Source: Thelonectria olida (lineage: Eukaryota; Ascomycota; Sordariomycetes; Hypocreales; Nectriaceae). From it: a stretch of 64,000 bases of DNA. The DNA lies in assembly GCA_020736575.1 (NCBI GenBank), contig JAGPYM010000024.1, positions 434,001 to 498,000 of the forward strand. The letters are read 5' to 3'. The notes beneath the pieces are model-generated. The model was not told the DNA's origin, made no database searches, and saw only the letters and a program-made list of their open reading frames with translations. Both the position numbers and the translations under genes were made by a program. Below, one piece after another: positions 45,227 through 55,930 of the stretch (positions within the stretch are counted from its first letter, which is position 1; every line of letters starts with the position of its first letter).

Positions 45227-45660
45227 TCATCGGTGACACATATCTCCGCCGTTCCAGCTGCTTGATACTTTGAGACGCGCGAGTGGGTGCGTCCTCGGTA
45301 GAGTATGTAGGTTGATGTAAAGCCGGGTGCCGACTCGAACATGATGTCCCTCTATTGCCGCCCGCACCGCGTGGAGATCAGGTGCCCGTCTTGCCACCAG
45401 GAAGAACGGGGAGGCTTCCCATCTTGCTCTGTCCGACTCGTCGCGCCTTCGCGCTGTGCATCCCATTTCGTGCATCGGGAAGGAAAGTGCTCGATCGTCT
45501 CGACCGTTTGTCTACCACAATCACACACGTCCGATTCCACTGCGCCTATTTTAGGAAGGTAGCTGTTGATTCTTGCGAAAAGGCCGAGATGCTGATGTTG
45601 GCCTTGGCCGGATTCGAACCGACTGCCTCCGTGCGGGCCGCCCAGGCAATTAATTCTGGA
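45227..45660 (-). pseudogene. LINE 3'-end fragment fused to a tRNA-like segment
   Basis: The minus strand encodes FARINSYLPKIGAVESDVCDCGRQTVETIEHFPSRCTKWDAQREG and, after a frame change, APDLHAVRAAIEG. This matches the C-terminal end (CxCG...H...C motif after RNase H) of the LINE at 62912-64000. It is a 5'-truncated, decayed copy. Just upstream in the minus direction (about 45605-45650) the sequence AGTCGGTTCGAATCCGGCCA matches a tRNA T-arm/B-box, so the unit may be a SINE-like chimera; only the 3' half of a tRNA is seen. Confidence 0.65.
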
Positions 45661-45866
45661 CAACACGTTGTTTGTTGCTCGATAACCAATCGGATAAACT
45701 ACGGCAGGTGCATGTACCTCAGTTTGTCCTTAATTTTGAGGCCGCAACTAGCCGGAGTCTTGGGTGGGGTGATCCATCACCTGGCAACTCCAAATTCCTC
45801 TTCGTCTTGAAATCCACACACCCGAAGCCGAGGGAGGCACTCCAGGCGTCCCATACGGTGCAGGCG

Positions 45867-48272
45867 ATGCCAGACCATCTTCGAGAGATCGAGCGGCTCC
45901 AGCGCGAGAACGAGAAGCTCAGGCTAGAGAAAGAGGCAGAGCGACGCGAGAAGGAGGAAGCAAAGGCACGAGAGGAGGCAGCAAAGGCACGAGAGGAGGC
46001 AGCAAAGGCACGAGAGGAGGCAGCAAAGGCACGAGAGGAGGCAGCAAAGGCACGAGAGGAGGCAGCAAAGGCACGAGAGGAGGCAGAGCGACGTAAGAAC
46101 CAGAGGACCACACTGAAAGAATACCTATACAACTGCCACTTCCACCTCTACAAGAAACTCGCCCTCGCCGACAAATCCAAGTCATCGACGGGATTCACGA
46201 AGGTCGAGGGTAAATACTACCCTAAGTGGCTTCGTCCCTGGACCAGCTTCACCAACACCCAGCGACAACTTCATTTTGAAGCAATCAGGAGGGTCTGTGG
46301 GGAGAGGCGGCTCTTCCATCAAGAGAGCACGACGAGAGATCTAGGAACGACGATCCATCGCAAACGGGCAGGCAACGAGAATGCCGTCGATCACTTTGAG
46401 AAGCTTGCTGTGGAAGATCCTGTCTGGGAAATTCTGCGTCCCGTCTGGGACGAAGAGGAGCTGCGAAAGGAATATCGGTGTATGGGGTTACGATTCAGTA
46501 ACAACATCCGTGATTTCACGCAACCGAGCGATGGTGTTCTGGTTGGGGAGGAGGACCTGAGCGAGGAAAGGCCGGAGCGACGGCGGCGGACCGGGCCGAA
46601 CAAGCGAGTGGCGTCCGAGCAGAGGGTCAAGCCTCCGCCGACGAAACCTGACGGAGCGGGTGTCCGTACGCGCCTGGGCGGAGACGAGAGCCTAGCGTTC
46701 GTCTATGACTACAAGGCAGCCCACAAGGTTGCGTTGGAGTACCTGAAGCCGGCCGTTGCGAAGGAGACGCTGTTTATGGAGGTAATGGAGCGGATCAACA
46801 GCAACAAGTCTCTGAGCGATGCCGAGCTACGTGGCCAAGACAGGGCGGAAGAACAGGTTGCCATGGCGCTGACGCAGGTCTTCGACTACATGGTAAGGTA
46901 TGAGGTTGCATATGGCTATATTGCTGCCGGCGAGTCTTTATTATTCCTTCATATCGACCGAGCCGACCCGCAGACGCTGTATTGTCATCCGTGCGTGCCG
47001 GATGAGGACGTGGGCGAAGCGTCGGATGGGGATTGGGCCGACGATAAGGTGTCCTATACGGCAGCGGCTCAGCTGGCTGGCTTTTGTCTATTGAGTCTCC
47101 GATCTGAAGCTCTCAAAGGAGCTTCACTCGATGCGGCGTCACGGAAGGCTGAGGCAGCACTGAAGAAATGGAGGGAGCCGTACGACGATGCGGCGCGTCT
47201 TCTAGGGGCGGAGGATACGGACTCGCCCTCGGCGTCGTCGTCGCAAGCAACGGAAGGCTCGGAGTTCATGTCTAGCGCGGTCCCAGCCGACCGAGAGGTC
47301 TCGTTGCGGTCAAGGTCGTCCTGCAGGTCCACGGCAGCGCTTCGTAGATACGAGGCAGACGACGAAGAAGACGACGGACCACATGGCGATCTATCCCGAT
47401 CTTGGGCAAGGACGGACGTCAGCAAACGGAAAGAAGGCCCATCGAGCGGCAGCTCCGAGGGGGAGGAGGGGGAGGGGCAGGAGGACGATGCCGAGATGTC
47501 CGAGTCGGCACCTGTCAAGCAATACTGCACGCAGGCCTGCCTATTAGGCCTCAAGAGAGGCTTGGATCTTGACAGCAACTGCCCCAACGTGCTCTCGCAT
47601 CGGTCCGCTGAAGGTGGTACCCGGCACCCTATCGACGCCGATGAGTTTGCTCGCCTCGTGGGCGAGCGGCTCCGCAAGAACCCGTATCGAGACTGCGAGG
47701 CGTTGGACGGCTGGGGCAAGATGGGAGCGACAGGCGTCCTCTTCAAGCTGGAGCTGGCGCCGTACGGCTACACGTTTGTCGGCAAGGGAACGCTATCGCC
47801 GCATCCCCGCCGCCTGGAGCACGAGGGCCGTATCTACGCGCGGCTCGACAGGATTCAGGGCGAGGTGGTACCGGTGCACCTGGGACTCGCGCGGCTACAC
47901 CGGGGCTACATACTCCCTGGCGGGGCCAGGGTCTTCTACTTGATGCTGATGTCGTGGGGCGGGGAGGAGATGGCGGACACGGTGGCCGCTGGCGCTGGCG
48001 CGGCGGACCTAGGGGTGGAAGCGCGGCGTTCTTCGCAGGCCGTCTGGGCCGAGGGCGTCGACCACGGCGACGAGCGCGACGCCAACCGGCTCTGGAATGA
48101 CGAGCGCCGCCGCGTCATGCTCATCGACTTCGACCGTGCCACCCTGCGTCCAAACCTCAAACACAAGCAGCTTGTCAAGGTATCCGGGAAGAAGAGGAAA
48201 CGGCAGGGAGATGATTTTGGGAATTACAACCGGAAACGTGGTTTCCTCCAGGGTCGCTTGCAGTCAGTGTAG
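45867..48272 (+). CDS. Fungal kinase-like protein with coiled-coil N-terminus
   Basis: The chosen start is the ATG at 45867 (MPDHLREIERLQRE), because the preceding 65 in-frame codons overlap repeat-derived sequence. It gives 801 residues. An N-terminal coiled-coil built from EEAAKAR heptads is followed by TLKEYLYNCHFHLYKKL and a conserved region (SLAFVYDYKAAHKVALEYLKP). An acidic Ser-rich segment comes next, then a kinase-like C-terminal domain: GATGVLFKLELAPYGYTFVGKGT, HEGRIYARL, VPVHLGLARL, LMLMSWGGEEM, GVDHGDERDANRLWN and VMLIDFDRATL. HGD...N and DFD take the place of HRD...N and DFG. Such proteins are common in Sordariomycetes; activity and substrate are unknown. Confidence 0.7.
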   Translation: MPDHLREIERLQRENEKLRLEKEAERREKEEAKAREEAAKAREEAAKAREEAAKAREEAAKAREEAAKAREEAERRKNQRTTLKEYLYNCHFHLYKKLALADKSKSSTGFTKVEGKYYPKWLRPWTSFTNTQRQLHFEAIRRVCGERRLFHQESTTRDLGTTIHRKRAGNENAVDHFEKLAVEDPVWEILRPVWDEEELRKEYRCMGLRFSNNIRDFTQPSDGVLVGEEDLSEERPERRRRTGPNKRVASEQRVKPPPTKPDGAGVRTRLGGDESLAFVYDYKAAHKVALEYLKPAVAKETLFMEVMERINSNKSLSDAELRGQDRAEEQVAMALTQVFDYMVRYEVAYGYIAAGESLLFLHIDRADPQTLYCHPCVPDEDVGEASDGDWADDKVSYTAAAQLAGFCLLSLRSEALKGASLDAASRKAEAALKKWREPYDDAARLLGAEDTDSPSASSSQATEGSEFMSSAVPADREVSLRSRSSCRSTAALRRYEADDEEDDGPHGDLSRSWARTDVSKRKEGPSSGSSEGEEGEGQEDDAEMSESAPVKQYCTQACLLGLKRGLDLDSNCPNVLSHRSAEGGTRHPIDADEFARLVGERLRKNPYRDCEALDGWGKMGATGVLFKLELAPYGYTFVGKGTLSPHPRRLEHEGRIYARLDRIQGEVVPVHLGLARLHRGYILPGGARVFYLMLMSWGGEEMADTVAAGAGAADLGVEARRSSQAVWAEGVDHGDERDANRLWNDERRRVMLIDFDRATLRPNLKHKQLVKVSGKKRKRQGDDFGNYNRKRGFLQGRLQSV
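45955..46088 (+). repeat. 21-bp coding repeat, six EEAAKAR heptads
   Basis: Six nearly identical 21-bp units encode the heptad EEAAKAR, making a continuous coiled-coil. As each unit is one heptad, unit gain or loss keeps both frame and coiled-coil register. Confidence 0.85.
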
Positions 48273-51200
48273 TAGCCATTGCTCTATTTTCGTTCCCCTT
48301 TCTCAACGCTAGGGGTCTTGAAACTGGCTGGAGCCCCCGAACAGGTTACCGAGATAGAGGATGCGGGGACTAGATCTGGATACCGTGATTGTACATGCCG
48401 TCTACGTTTGTTTGCGGCGCTGATAACCCTACCGGAGCAAGAACTCTATAGCATTTTTGGCATTTACCAGTCGCAAGCTGCAATGTCCGCACTTGCTGAC
48501 TGGACCAATGACACCTTTGAGCCTTGGTTTACTGCCCTTCTGACTCGCGCAACTGGATCACAGCTCTAGTAGTGACGAAAAGAACCAGCGTCACTTAACA
48601 AGCGAAAGAGGCACCGTGGTTATCACATGAAGTTTGTTTATATTTCAATAAGCATCCGCGGATGCAGTCCCTCCATAAGATTCATCTGCATCCGTCCATG
48701 TGCTGATCATATGGACCAAGATATTTTAAGTCGCAGGATGCTATGGCTAACAAACAGCCTACGACTTCAGCCAGGAAAACTCAGAGAGCTCCGCGCTAAT
48801 CACTGGAGAAGGATGACAACGCCTAATCACCCTCCTTGAACTATTGCAGTCCGAGCACAGCACGATGGGGAGACGGCTGGTCATCAAGCTCAGCTCCAGG
48901 GCGTGCTTTACCGAGGCGAAATATACCTGACGCGTCAGTCTGCGTCCTCCATGGCCTATTTTGATAATTTAGCCACTGCTCGTACCAGGCCATCATTGGG
49001 TCATCCCCTCATCGACTTGGCTGTTCGGTTGAATTCTCATCGCGGTCTGAAGAACCCGGTTAGCAGCTCTACTGGGAGTTATTCGGTATGACATCTAGCA
49101 TGGGAACAATCCCAAAGCAGTTTTGGGATGGCGACACGGCCTTTCAGAGAGATTGGAACTACCGAAGGCCGCAACTTTTATATTAGACGATTAGTACCAA
49201 TGAGACATTAGCAGTGTGTAGTATGAACTCTCTTTCGTCTTGGTAATCAACGAGGCGCCCAGGCGGTGAGAAGATGAACATTAGCTCGAGATTGAATAGA
49301 ACAACACGGTTCATTTCTTCTTATTGCGGTTGCATCAAATGCACCTCATAGGACGTCCGATAAGGTTGACACCCAATAGCTTCCACAGCACTCTCTGGGT
49401 TGATAATGTCATTACGAATGATTGACTATGGAGTCATCATCTCTAATGACAGTGGGGAACGTGGGCGATTGCGTATATTGCAGTAACGACTGGCGAGTCG
49501 TCCTGAACTAGCAATACTATCAATGAATTGACCACATTTATCAACCTAAACTTAAACGTAACTCATCGCCATTAGGATTAGAGCCATACGGTTAACCGCT
49601 CTGAAAGGAAACTTGTGTGTAGCTGGCGTCTTGTAAAGTCGGGACAAAATTAAGCTATTGTGGGCCATGTTATATTTTCGATCTTGATGTATATCACCGT
49701 GATTAGAACATCTTCTTTACCCGAGTTGCTCCCGACGTGTTTTTAAGTTTTTTTTATTTATTTTTTATCCCAATGCATCGAGCAAGGACTAAGGGGGGGA
49801 TATCAGTACACCTTTTGAAGGCCTAAGGTCAGTTTTACCTTAGAGATTTATTGTCTCCTGCAGAGCTTATAACGCCTCAAAACTTTTATCATTACATGAT
49901 AGGTAGCATAAGCTATTTAATCGGTTCGACTGCTAAAATGGAAGAAAAATTACTAGATGGTGATCCTACCTGGAGAGCGTCAAATTAAATCCGGCCTACA
50001 CGCCTCTTACAAAAGCTAGAAATAGCCTTAGTTTGGGAATCATTGCTCTCAGATTCGTAGCATCGCTTGAGTACCCTTCAGCCAGCTTCCAAAGCTCTCA
50101 AGCCATCACTTCGACGCGGAGGGGGAGAACCAGGGACCCTGATGGGATGATCGTTATCTCCTCTCCGAGGAAAGAGAAAACTGCGTCAATCCATTGCCGT
50201 TTTTGGTTTTGATGGAAACCCCTTTCGAAGACCACATTGACGGCTTGTTTGACCGGCTGCAGCCACAACAGCCCTGTCGTAGGGGTTAAGTCTTGCAAGC
50301 AGAGCGGATATGAGCACACGTCATATAGGTGCCTAATTGCAGACAGCTGATCATGTCGTGGCGGGGACAGATGGTTATCAGACCTTCGGTGGCCTTAATC
50401 AACAGACAAATGTAGAGGTGAGCAACGCTAAAGCCAAGAAAGCGTTTATTCAGCTTAGCGGGTCACGTACCGGTGTGAGAGTGGGGCAAGACACAATTGT
50501 CTTGAATGAAGATGCACAAGACACCGTGGTGGGGCAGTGAGGGGAGAAACTGCCGACTCAGCAGCAAGTGCGACCGGATTGGGAATCATTGGTCGTGGTA
50601 TCTCGCCTCAGTTTGAGGTGACACGGAAGGTTGCAGCAGTGAGTGGCTGAAAGTGTGTCGCTTGCCCCGCACACCCTGTCAGCATCAAGTCGGCAGACCG
50701 GTCCGCTCCGTGTAGGTCGCTTAGAGCACTAGATGATCTGCGTTACCTATTCGCCCTTAGAGGGAAAAACTTGCTGCTGCATTGTATGTGTTGGCTGTAA
50801 CCGAGCATCCTGTCTTCCCTCACACGATACGCAGACCCATGAATTGCTTGTCTATCGGCAGCAGCCAAGGCGGATAAAACGGGCAGGATGCGATGTTTTC
50901 TCAGCCAACATTGCCGGAATTGCATTGATCCATTGCTGCCTGATGCTTAAACCTGCAGCAACACAAAACAGTCACGGACTTTGCCGTCCGAACTGCATGT
51001 TGCCTTGGTCGAGCTGAGGTGGCTTACTGGGGGGCTGCGGGGTCGCGTGATCGGCAGTGCTACCTTTGACTTTTAAGGGGGGGCTGAGCGGTGGTCAGTG
51101 ACCAAACCACCCTCTTTATGTTGCTCAAGGCGTGCATCCTGACGAGACATTGGATCCGGGAGGAGACCTTTCCGTCGTTATTGCAGCCTGAGAGCTCTTG

Positions 51201-51634
51201 GTGTAGTTAATCAGTCTCTGTGGTACGGAGGAAGGAGGCTAGACGGCAAGTGGGGCTCAGATCTCAACAGCATGTCCGCGATTACGACACAAACAGTTAA
51301 TTAACGCAGCAGCTTGGCTGGGAGAACAGCATTCGAAATCGAGGGTTAGAGAAGTGTAAGGAAGTGCTTGTTGAAACAAGCTGAGGTCCGTGGGAGATGG
51401 TTCATAGCGAAACAGGCGGGCACTGCCACCATTTTCCCCGGGCAGCCGGTGATCTGATTTGTCGCGTCGCGTCGCGTTCCGACTCTTCTCGCGCGCCCGT
51501 GACGTGGCTGAGCTAGCCAATAAAAAGTCAGGTTGGAGGGCTTCCACATCTGAGCTGACCACCACGAACTGCGTGGATGCCTGGCTCTCCAGCGGGAGAG
51601 TCAACTGCGGCGGGGCTCACCCGGCTCACCCGGC
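48273..51634. other. 3.4 kb without a recognised gene
   Basis: No coding region with motifs or convincing splice sites is seen. The part at 49650-50000 is AT-rich with a T/A tract near 49740-49770. Small open frames (for example 50337-50540) have no support. Around 51610-51640, CCCGGCTCA is repeated three times in tandem. Confidence 0.4.
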
Positions 51635-52089
51635 TCACCCGAGTCGCGCGATTGGCCGGAGCGCCAGAGCCAAAGGCACATTTTCCCTTGAGTCCCTATA
51701 CCGGATGAGAAATGACAAAATCTCGGCCGGGCTGAGCTCTCCCTCTGGCACCTTGACGGCAAATTCATCCCCAAGTCGTTCAAGCATTAGTTGATCTTTA
51801 GGCCGCTTCTCTCTGTTCAATCCAACTTCGTCTGGCTACTCAAACACGAAGTGGTATATTTGAGTGGCTAGGTCCCTGTCGACAAATTCGAACCTGACCT
51901 CCCTGTCAACACGCCCAGGTCGAATGAGCGCGTCATCTAATTTCTCGCCATGGTTCGTTGTCATCATGAGCAGCCGACCCTCCTGGGACACCACACCGTC
52001 GATAGCATTGAGCAGCCCAAACAGCGTCACTGACTTAGTGTCTGCGGAATTCCCCGTTTCACTGGCATTCTCGCCTCCAGCCAGCGCTG

Positions 52090-55000
52090 ATTTCAATTCA
52101 AGTAAGTCAAGTTCGGGGCTCTAACTTGATTACTTGAAATAAAATCGTCCATGAACTTACTTAACTTGAATTGAATTGATATACTTGAATTGAAAGCGCT
52201 GACCTGAGGCCAGGATGAAGCAATTGGTACTCTCACGCCTCCCCTCCATCCCAACCCATCAGGTCCCCACCAAAGCTGACGACCTCGCCCACAGTGATCG
52301 CTTGATGGCCTAGCCAATTCCGTAGGCACTGTATTTCCTCTATTATCTCGGGGCTTAAACTGTGCCTTTGCGAGCTTACTGTCAACTTTGTGACACTAAA
52401 CGTCCGCTCAGGATCGACAGACATAGCAGGAATTGCCAGGATGTCGAGGGCAAACTTGCTCAGACGTGGATATTCTTCTTGGTGATCCCTCCACCATAGA
52501 ATGGGGTTCAAGTTCTCTCGCCGGACTGGCCCTTGCCTCATATAAACTCCAAGCTCATCTTCTTCCTCCATCATGTACTGATCGTAGCTCTGCATCCACT
52601 GGTCGAATTGACTGGGCTCGTCTTGCCGCATCGCTTTTCCTATCACGGTTCTCGCTGTATCGGACTGCTCCTTACGTGGATACTGTTGTTCAAAGAATTC
52701 CCGGACACTGTTCTTAGCGTCCCGTAGCCACACTAGTTGCTCGTGGCTAGTCCAGTTCGCCTCAAGCCAAGACACGTTCCAGCGCGGGTGAAGAATAACG
52801 GCAGCCGGGTAAAGTGGCGATTGGCCAAGGAGAGTGTAATACTCATCAAGCTTTAACCAACAGTTATTGATAGAGATTTGTATGCATCGTCGGTGGTCAT
52901 CATCAAGATTCTCAGTTTGCAAGAATGCACCAGTATAGTCGTCTCGAGTGTGCTGTGGCAAGTGTTTCTCGCGTCCGCGACCCTGGTCAACTCGTGGAGT
53001 ACTACATCCTGAGAAACTATTAGCAAAATAGGCATAAAGACGAGCGAATATGAACCAGAAAGCCATACTCGTGGTTGCCGAGGCTCTGGCATTCCGTAGC
53101 TCATCAGCAGTACCATCAGGTGGCGAGAATATCAGTTTTTGCTCCTCGAAGAAGTTGAGCAAATATTCCATTCCGATCATCACTTCCCACAAGGCGCCGT
53201 AACGGCCTTCTTTGGCCCAACCCTGGCACCTCATGGTGATCTCGTAGAGTGGTTTGAGTAAACTCTGTATCTCCGCCAACAGAAGCCAGTCTTGTGGTGA
53301 AAGCTGATCTTGGACAGGCACACGTTGTCGGGGCTCTGCTGCCTTCGTTTCGAGATATGCGATGAAATGGTCAATGTGCTCTCGTTTGCGAATGGCACGC
53401 TGGATCATCAGAAAAGTCGAATTCCATCTGGTTTCATTGTTTTGCATCAGCTCGAGGTCGATGGCAGCTCGCTCTTCCTCAAAGAGTTGATAGCCGTCTT
53501 CGTCGCGCTGGTTGCATGCCAGAGATTTCATCAACTCTCGCCGTTGCGGAGAAGCCCTGACGAACCGGACGATGTTATGCAGCTTGCCCACTGCTCCCCG
53601 TTTCCGCCAAAGTCGAAGCTCACGCTCTTCAACTTGGAAAGCCGCCTCGGTGAAGGCTTCTCGCTCAAACGAGTCAGGGTCTTCCCCCCAGAGGAACGCT
53701 CGAGCTGCAAGGTTGACGATATGCCCAAAGCACCGTGTTCGGTGGTTTCTAATATCCTCCTCGGCCATCGCAGGAGAAAGTCGACGATAGAGGCTCGCCA
53801 AGCACGTGTCATTGGACGAGACATTGTCGCAGACACCCGCGCCAATCCGATCTCGTATCCCGTACTCGCCGAAGATATCGTATATTGTCGTTGCTTGGTT
53901 ATCTCCGGAATGAGCTCCCCACACACGGCGCAGGGCAAGAAGTCGCGATTGGAGTTGATAGGAGGCGTCGAGATAGTGAGCGTGGAGGCCAAGGAAAGCG
54001 TACCGGTTTGGAGAAGTCCACATGTCAAAGCTAAAGCTAATCCTTGTGACTGACTTCTCCAATTGACTCGATATTGCTCCCTTCTTTACCTCGAATAATT
54101 TCCGCATGGTATCACGCACCGACTGCCGGCTCCACGGCACCTCTTTTGCCAATGACGCATCGTGTAAGTCGAGCATTCGTCGCAAGTACGGATTCGACGG
54201 CGCCGTGAAAGGAAGATTGGCAGTGACGATCCAGCCGACCGTCAGCTCCTTCGCTTTATTAACATTGGATCTTGCTGTAGGAAGCTCCAGGCAGCGCCGT
54301 TTCGAAGGGGGGTGAATGTCAGCGCGAGACGAATCTTCGTCCGCATTGTCATCCGCCTCAGTGATCATATGGGACCTATATCCGGTAAGACGCTGAAAAA
54401 GAATAAATGTCGGACTCATACGGATGCCATATACCTTCGGAGATGCTCAATTGGCGACGTGGTGTTTGTCGCGACGAACAACGAGCTCTTCCCGCGTTCA
54501 TCACATTTCGAGCAAACCCAGTAGGTCTGCAACGTCCGCAAATCAGGGCTGACTTCCGTGAGGAAGAATCCATGGGCTTGAATCCAGCTCCGCCGGCCTT
54601 TGCGGTTCTTGTTGGCAATATACTCCTCTGGTATATACCTCTTGCAGCCGATCTGGACTGTTGGGAGGTCAGCAAGAGTCGTTCTCCCAGATTCAGCCTT
54701 GATGGACGCAGCGTCAAGCTGGTGTTTCAGCGATTTGCGCTGACTGCTAACCCCCAAGAGCGTTTCTAGCGACTGCTGTTTTGCTGCCATAGGCATAGCG
54801 GATCATTAGCGGATCGCGGATCGTGGATGCTACTCACAGAGGGACGACTTGGGTTCTGAAGTCAGGTGCGACGCGTCTCGACCACGCGGGCGAACAAACA
54901 GTAAATCCGCGCCACCCCTACTTACCGCGTCCCTGGATTATCATTGGTGCAATCAGCTTGGGGGCCACACCAAATTCATTACCCTACACCTGGGGCCCGA

Positions 55001-55173
55001 CGAGCCCCGAATGGCCTCGGCACTCCCAGGACCATCGCACAGGAAAACCCATAAAATATAGTATTTCAAGTAAATCAAGTTTGAGGCATTATGAACTTAC
55101 TTACTTGAAATATATTGGGCCGTCAACTTACTTGACTTACTTGAAATACTTGACTTGATACTTGAATTGAGGT
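52090..55173 (-). mobile_element. 3.1-kb hAT element with TACTTGAA subterminal repeats
   Basis: CAGCGCTG is found directly on both sides (52082-52089 and 55174-55181), an 8-bp target duplication. The termini ATTTCAATTCAAGTA and, inverted, ACCTCAATTCAAGTA agree at 13 of 15 positions. Both ends continue into about 105-115 bp of AT-rich subterminal sequence full of ACTTGAA/ACTTACTTGA words in both orientations, as expected for hAT transposase binding sites. It carries one transposase gene. Confidence 0.85.
52233..54796 (-). CDS. hAT-family transposase with BED finger, one frame break
   Basis: The N-terminal frame (54796-about 54440) has a BED-type region (SWIQAHGFFL, YWVCSKCDERGKSS, EHLR). The main frame (to 52233) carries the hAT RNase-H-like core: RISFSFDMWTSPNRYAFLGLHAHY, GDNQATTIYDIFGEYG, VCDNVSSNDTCL, RCFGHIVNLAARAFLWG, NETRWNSTFLMIQRA, and the dimerisation end ILWWRDHQEEYPRLSKFALDILAIPAMSVDPERTFS. 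The two frames join if one G is added at about 54438 (HLRKVYGIR). Without it the finger and catalytic domain are separated, so the copy would be inactive. Total about 850 residues, normal for fungal hATs. Confidence 0.85.
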
Positions 55174-55330
55174 CAGCGCTGCCTCCAGCATCACGAGAAT
55201 GCGCTGCACCAGCGGCATCAATATCCGCTAGCAAGACGACGCATTGTGGAGGGAGCTTGGTGAATAGGTAGTGCGCACGGCACAGAAATGCAACTGCCCA
55301 CCGTGCCGCCTCAGCATCACCTGAGCCCAT

Positions 55331-55930
55331 TTCGTAAGGCCCAGGTTTCGCGACTACAGGAGGCTCCTCGCCGCCGCCTCTGCCGCCGTTCCTGCGCCTG
55401 CTACGAAGCCTTCGGCAATTCCGCCACTCCTTCTGTCGTCTGTCGTAGTTATCTTTTTTGGCTCAGAAACATTTCCCTTTTGCCTCGCTGGACCGCCTGG
55501 TCATTTACATAGATACGCCACTCAGATTTACAATAAATGCGATAAGGGTGGGGAGGGTGTCCTATGTAGTAACTAGCATAATGTAGGTGAAGGAGTCTTG
55601 CATTTTATCAGAGCGAAGCTAAGGTCAGGTGGGTAAATGAATTTGTTCTCCCGTCATTTCTCGAGGCAACAGCCGCCGCACCCGAGGGCTCCTCCAATAA
55701 GCTCTACACCTAAGATACGTCGAAACATGATAATTTCCAATTCACATGTCATGTATTGAGAATGTGTTTCTCCCAACACTGCGGCAATGCTTTGTTGATC
55801 CAGAACAAGAGAATAATCATGGGATTCTGGAGAGTGAGTGATGTGCCAAATTCGATTTCTTTCGACTCGGGCTAAGAGACGACTTGCAGCATTTGACCCT
55901 TCCCTTCGGCAATTGACTGTCGGGGCAATA
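55331..55930. other. Intergenic, nothing recognised
   Basis: GC-rich in its first 180 bp (CTCGCCGCCGCC-type), then AT-richer. No gene or further BCS1 sequence is visible. Confidence 0.4.

Larger units (their letters stand above)
51635..55330 (-). pseudogene. BCS1-like AAA ATPase gene split by a hAT element
   Basis: The upstream part (55330-55182) reads FTKLPPQCVVLLADIDAAGAAHSRD, the Walker B region of BCS1-type AAA proteins. The downstream part (52081-51836) continues with [48 protein letters not shown], including the sensor and arginine-finger-like RPGR, and a C-terminal piece (51820-51635) has EFAVKVPEGELSPAEILSFL. A stop/frame change separates the last two. Walker A and the N-terminal BCS1 domain are absent upstream, so the gene was already truncated. 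The linker frames on the two sides of the transposon differ by one. Confidence 0.8.

Noticed and set aside
45590..45660. Functional tRNA gene
   Set aside because: Only the T-arm and part of the 3' side are present; no D-arm or proper A-box at the required distance.
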